Positions 61,868 through 64,000 of a stretch of DNA of 64,000 nucleotides are shown here, piece after piece. The stretch is from NCBI RefSeq assembly GCF_001982635.1, contig NZ_MKFI01000005.1:1-64000 (forward strand), read 5' to 3'. Origin of the DNA: Bradyrhizobium mercantei. GTDB lineage: Bacteria; Pseudomonadota; Alphaproteobacteria; Rhizobiales; Xanthobacteraceae. Under the pieces are notes generated by a model, which saw only the letters and a list, made by a program, of their open reading frames with translations, searched no databases and was not told the DNA's origin. The position numbers and the translations under genes are program-made. Positions within the stretch are counted from its first letter, which is position 1; each line of letters starts with the position of its first letter.

Positions 61868-63253
61868 TCAGCGCGGCTTGATCGTGAACACCGGGGAACG
61901 GTTCGGCTGCGTCGTCACCACACCGATCGGGAGCACCGGATCCTTGTCCGCCAGCGCGACGCGGAACGCGCCGACGATCTTCGCAAGCGCGAGCGTCGCC
62001 TCGACCAGCGCGAAATGCGCCCCGATGCAGACCCGCGCGCCGACCCCGAACGGCAGATAGCCGAAGCGATCGAGCGGCGTTCCCGTCAGGAAACGCTGGG
62101 GCACGAACGCGTTCGGATCGCGCCACAGCTTCTCATGCCGGTGCAGCAGCCACGGCGCGATCAGGATTACGTCATGCTTCCTGACCGGACGGCCCGCGAT
62201 GGTGTCAGGGCCGGCTGCCGCTCGCGCAATCAAGAACGCCGGCGGATAGAGCCGCATGGTTTCGTCGATCACCGCACGGGTGAATTGCAGCCGCTCGATG
62301 TCGAGTGCGCCATTCGCGGCCACGCTCCTGACTTCTGCTGCCAACTGCTCCTGGGTCTCGGGATCCAGCGCCAGCAGATAGAGCGCCCAGAACAGCGCGG
62401 TCGCAGTCGTCTCGTGGCCGGCCAGGATCATGGTGGCGACCTGGTCGCCGAGCTGGGCATCGGTGAAGGCCCGGCCGGTTTCAGGATCGCGCGCGGCGCC
62501 CATCAGGTCGAACAGGTCACGCGCCGGTGCGTTGTCATTCTTGCCGGCGGCGCGGCGCTCGGCCATCAGCATGCCGACGAATGCGGTCCAGCGCTTGCGG
62601 AAGCGGGCGCGCCGAAAATCCTGCGGGGTCGGCCAGTTCAAGGGCAGCACCAGGTCCAGCATATGCGGCCGCGCCAGCGTGTCGCCATACTCCATCACGA
62701 AGTCGCGCAGCGCGGCGCCATGGCGATCCATGCCGAACGAGAACATGGTGCGGCCGGCGATCTCCAGCGTCATGCGCTGCATCACCTCGCGCAGGTCGAC
62801 CGGGCCGCCGCTTGCGGATTTCAGCTTGGCGATGGTCTCGTCGACCGCCGCGATCATGTAGGGTACGAGCGTCGTCACGGCGCGCGGCGTGAATGCCGGC
62901 GCCAGCGTGCGGCGCTGATGTTTCCAGGCGCGGCCCTCCGCGATCAGCAATCCCTCACCCAGCATCGGACGCAGCACGCGCAGCCCGGCCGGCGTGCGGG
63001 TGTAGTTCTCGTAATTGTCGACCAGCACGTGGCGGATCGCATCCGGCGTGTTGAGGATGAAGCTCGAATGGTTGAGGAAACGGCCCTGGACGATGTCGTC
63101 CTCATAGGCGCGCTGGCCCCAGGTCTCGATCGGCGAGTTGCGCATCACCCGCATGCGCTGGAACGCGCCCATGTCGGCGGGCGCGCGCGGCGGGGCCGGC
63201 GGGACCAGGGGACGCCGCGTGACCGTGATATCGTAGACCTCGGCTATGCTCAT
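61868..63253 (-). CDS. Cytochrome P450
   Basis: A 461-residue soluble bacterial P450. The I-helix has the AGHETT oxygen-activation motif, the K-helix has ExxR in IDETMRLYPP, and the heme-binding loop is LPFGVGARVCIGAHFALVEA with the axial Cys. No membrane anchor is present. The substrate is unknown, and no ferredoxin gene is adjacent. ATG 63253 (MSIAEVYDIT) has GCGAGG upstream; the frame upstream is not conserved. The cyclase follows within 41 bp. Confidence 0.93.
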   Translation of the reverse strand: MSIAEVYDITVTRRPLVPPAPPRAPADMGAFQRMRVMRNSPIETWGQRAYEDDIVQGRFLNHSSFILNTPDAIRHVLVDNYENYTRTPAGLRVLRPMLGEGLLIAEGRAWKHQRRTLAPAFTPRAVTTLVPYMIAAVDETIAKLKSASGGPVDLREVMQRMTLEIAGRTMFSFGMDRHGAALRDFVMEYGDTLARPHMLDLVLPLNWPTPQDFRRARFRKRWTAFVGMLMAERRAAGKNDNAPARDLFDLMGAARDPETGRAFTDAQLGDQVATMILAGHETTATALFWALYLLALDPETQEQLAAEVRSVAANGALDIERLQFTRAVIDETMRLYPPAFLIARAAAGPDTIAGRPVRKHDVILIAPWLLHRHEKLWRDPNAFVPQRFLTGTPLDRFGYLPFGVGARVCIGAHFALVEATLALAKIVGAFRVALADKDPVLPIGVVTTQPNRSPVFTIKPR

Positions 63254-63336
63254 GGTCCTCGCTTCCTGCCTCACGCAACGGCCGATCCGGCCCTGCGATC
63301 CCGGCGCCATGAAGGCGCGCGGACCCTTTACCAGAC

Positions 63337-64000
63337 CTAATAAGTCAGCTCGGCAACCGCAATCCGATTCTCCGACGCCGGCCAGGCCCGCATCACGATA
63401 CGTTCCCTGTTGAAGATCGCGGCGATTGGACGGCCGACATCGGCCGCCGCGAGCCGCAACGTCGTCACCGCATCCGTCGGCACGCCGGATTTGACGTCGG
63501 CCGGCTCCTTGCTGTCGAACAGCACGATATCGCGCGGCAGGCCGAAATAGCCGCGCGGCCGCGACATCAGCACGATGGCGCCTGCACCGGCATCGGCCGG
63601 CAACAGCGGCCGCGCCGCGCGCAGATGCACGATCTCGGAGGAGCGCGGAAACGGCGAGCGATAGATGTGCGTTGTCAGCGCGTCCGGCGAGGCCAGCACG
63701 AATTCGAGCGGCCAGGACGGATCGACCTGTGCCGGACCCCAGCGGCCATCGGCCCCGGCCTGCGAACTGTGCAGCGGGCCGCCGATTCGCTCGCCGGTCT
63801 CCGCCGACACACGATAGATATCGACCGTGGCCCCCGGCACCGGCCGGTTGGTCGGCACGCCGCCCGGTGTGCCGGTGACGAGCCCGCTCAGCCGCACCGC
63901 CGTCTCCGGCACGATCTCGATCCGCAACGGCTCGCGGCCCGCGATGAATTTATAGATCTCGCGAAAGGCGCGCGGATGATACGCGGTCTCGCGATGATCG
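63337..64000 (-). CDS. C-terminal part of a probable secreted hydrolase/lipase (cut by window edge)
   Basis: The frame is open from the window edge to the stop at 63337, about 220 residues. The first visible residues include DHRETAYHPRAFREIYKFIA, which looks like the end of an alpha/beta-hydrolase domain with a candidate catalytic His. A carboxypeptidase-regulatory-like beta domain follows (GLVTGTPGGVPTNRPVPGAT; GADGRWGPAQVDPSWPLEFV), and a C-terminal beta-rich region. The real start is outside the window. The lipase/esterase reading is moderate in confidence. It lies 83 bp upstream of the P450 gene on the same strand. Confidence 0.6.
   Translation of the reverse strand, partial: DHRETAYHPRAFREIYKFIAGREPLRIEIVPETAVRLSGLVTGTPGGVPTNRPVPGATVDIYRVSAETGERIGGPLHSSQAGADGRWGPAQVDPSWPLEFVLASPDALTTHIYRSPFPRSSEIVHLRAARPLLPADAGAGAIVLMSRPRGYFGLPRDIVLFDSKEPADVKSGVPTDAVTTLRLAAADVGRPIAAIFNRERIVMRAWPASENRIAVAELTY

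Overview
This window is chromosomal DNA from an alphaproteobacterium, most probably Bradyrhizobium or a close relative such as Rhodopseudomonas. The evidence is the high GC content, the co-directional sdhC-sdhD-sdhA-sdhB operon, an Irr-type iron box in front of feoAB, an EcfG-type stress promoter (GGAAC-N17-CGTT), a CtrA-type box, two TAXI-family binding proteins, and many intergenic palindromic repeats of the kind that litter Bradyrhizobium genomes. Most genes are ordinary core or accessory metabolism. No prophage, CRISPR array or plasmid module is visible.

Layout. 1-330: the 5' end of an IS110-family element on the minus strand, including a structured leader that may encode a bridge RNA, sitting in one arm of a palindromic repeat. 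0.35-5.5 kb: an SDR enzyme divergent from malonyl-CoA synthetase (matB), a DUF3658-like protein, a TauE/SafE exporter with a small membrane partner, and a LysR regulator. 5.7-9.2 kb: succinate dehydrogenase. 9.2-14.3 kb (minus): an ADP-forming acyl-CoA synthetase fused to a GNAT acetyltransferase, and feoB/feoA with an iron box. 14.6-22.8 kb (plus): a hybrid histidine kinase, an ABC half-transporter broken by a one-base frameshift, an FkbM methyltransferase, a VOC protein and an OmpA-type protein with a very long Pro/Ala tract. 23-33 kb: a PhoA-type alkaline phosphatase, an NTF2-like protein divergent from a TetR regulator over a double operator, argG, a PAP2 phosphatase, rlmN, an IalB-like protein, a DECR-like SDR and a quinone oxidoreductase. 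33.6-43.9 kb: two TAXI-type solute-binding proteins without TRAP permease genes, DUF1232 and pterin dehydratase genes, a PhoD phosphatase behind a Pho-box-like site, a periplasmic amidase, an unknown exported protein, and a response regulator divergent from a Crp/Fnr regulator.

44.1-47.0 kb holds the most unusual locus. An Lgt-like membrane protein overlaps a radical SAM enzyme whose cysteine layout matches the archaeal tetraether-synthase/MJ0619 group. The radical SAM gene overlaps the first of three tandem paralogous small membrane proteins. The arrangement suggests a membrane- or lipid-modifying system of unknown product. 47.3-56.2 kb carries typA, a flavin amine oxidase, a DUF2269 / SDR-DoxX / DCC operon, a GNAT gene behind a CtrA-like box, ppa, folD, a YggU-like gene and a yggT-like gene. 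56.5-64 kb carries tRNA-Ala(CGC) followed by a tandem repeat, then a minus-strand run of enoyl-CoA hydratase, glutamine amidotransferase, SDR, TerB-like protein, class III cyclase, cytochrome P450 and the C-terminal part of a probable secreted hydrolase that runs off the window.

All assignments come from reading motifs and translations by eye; no database search was run.
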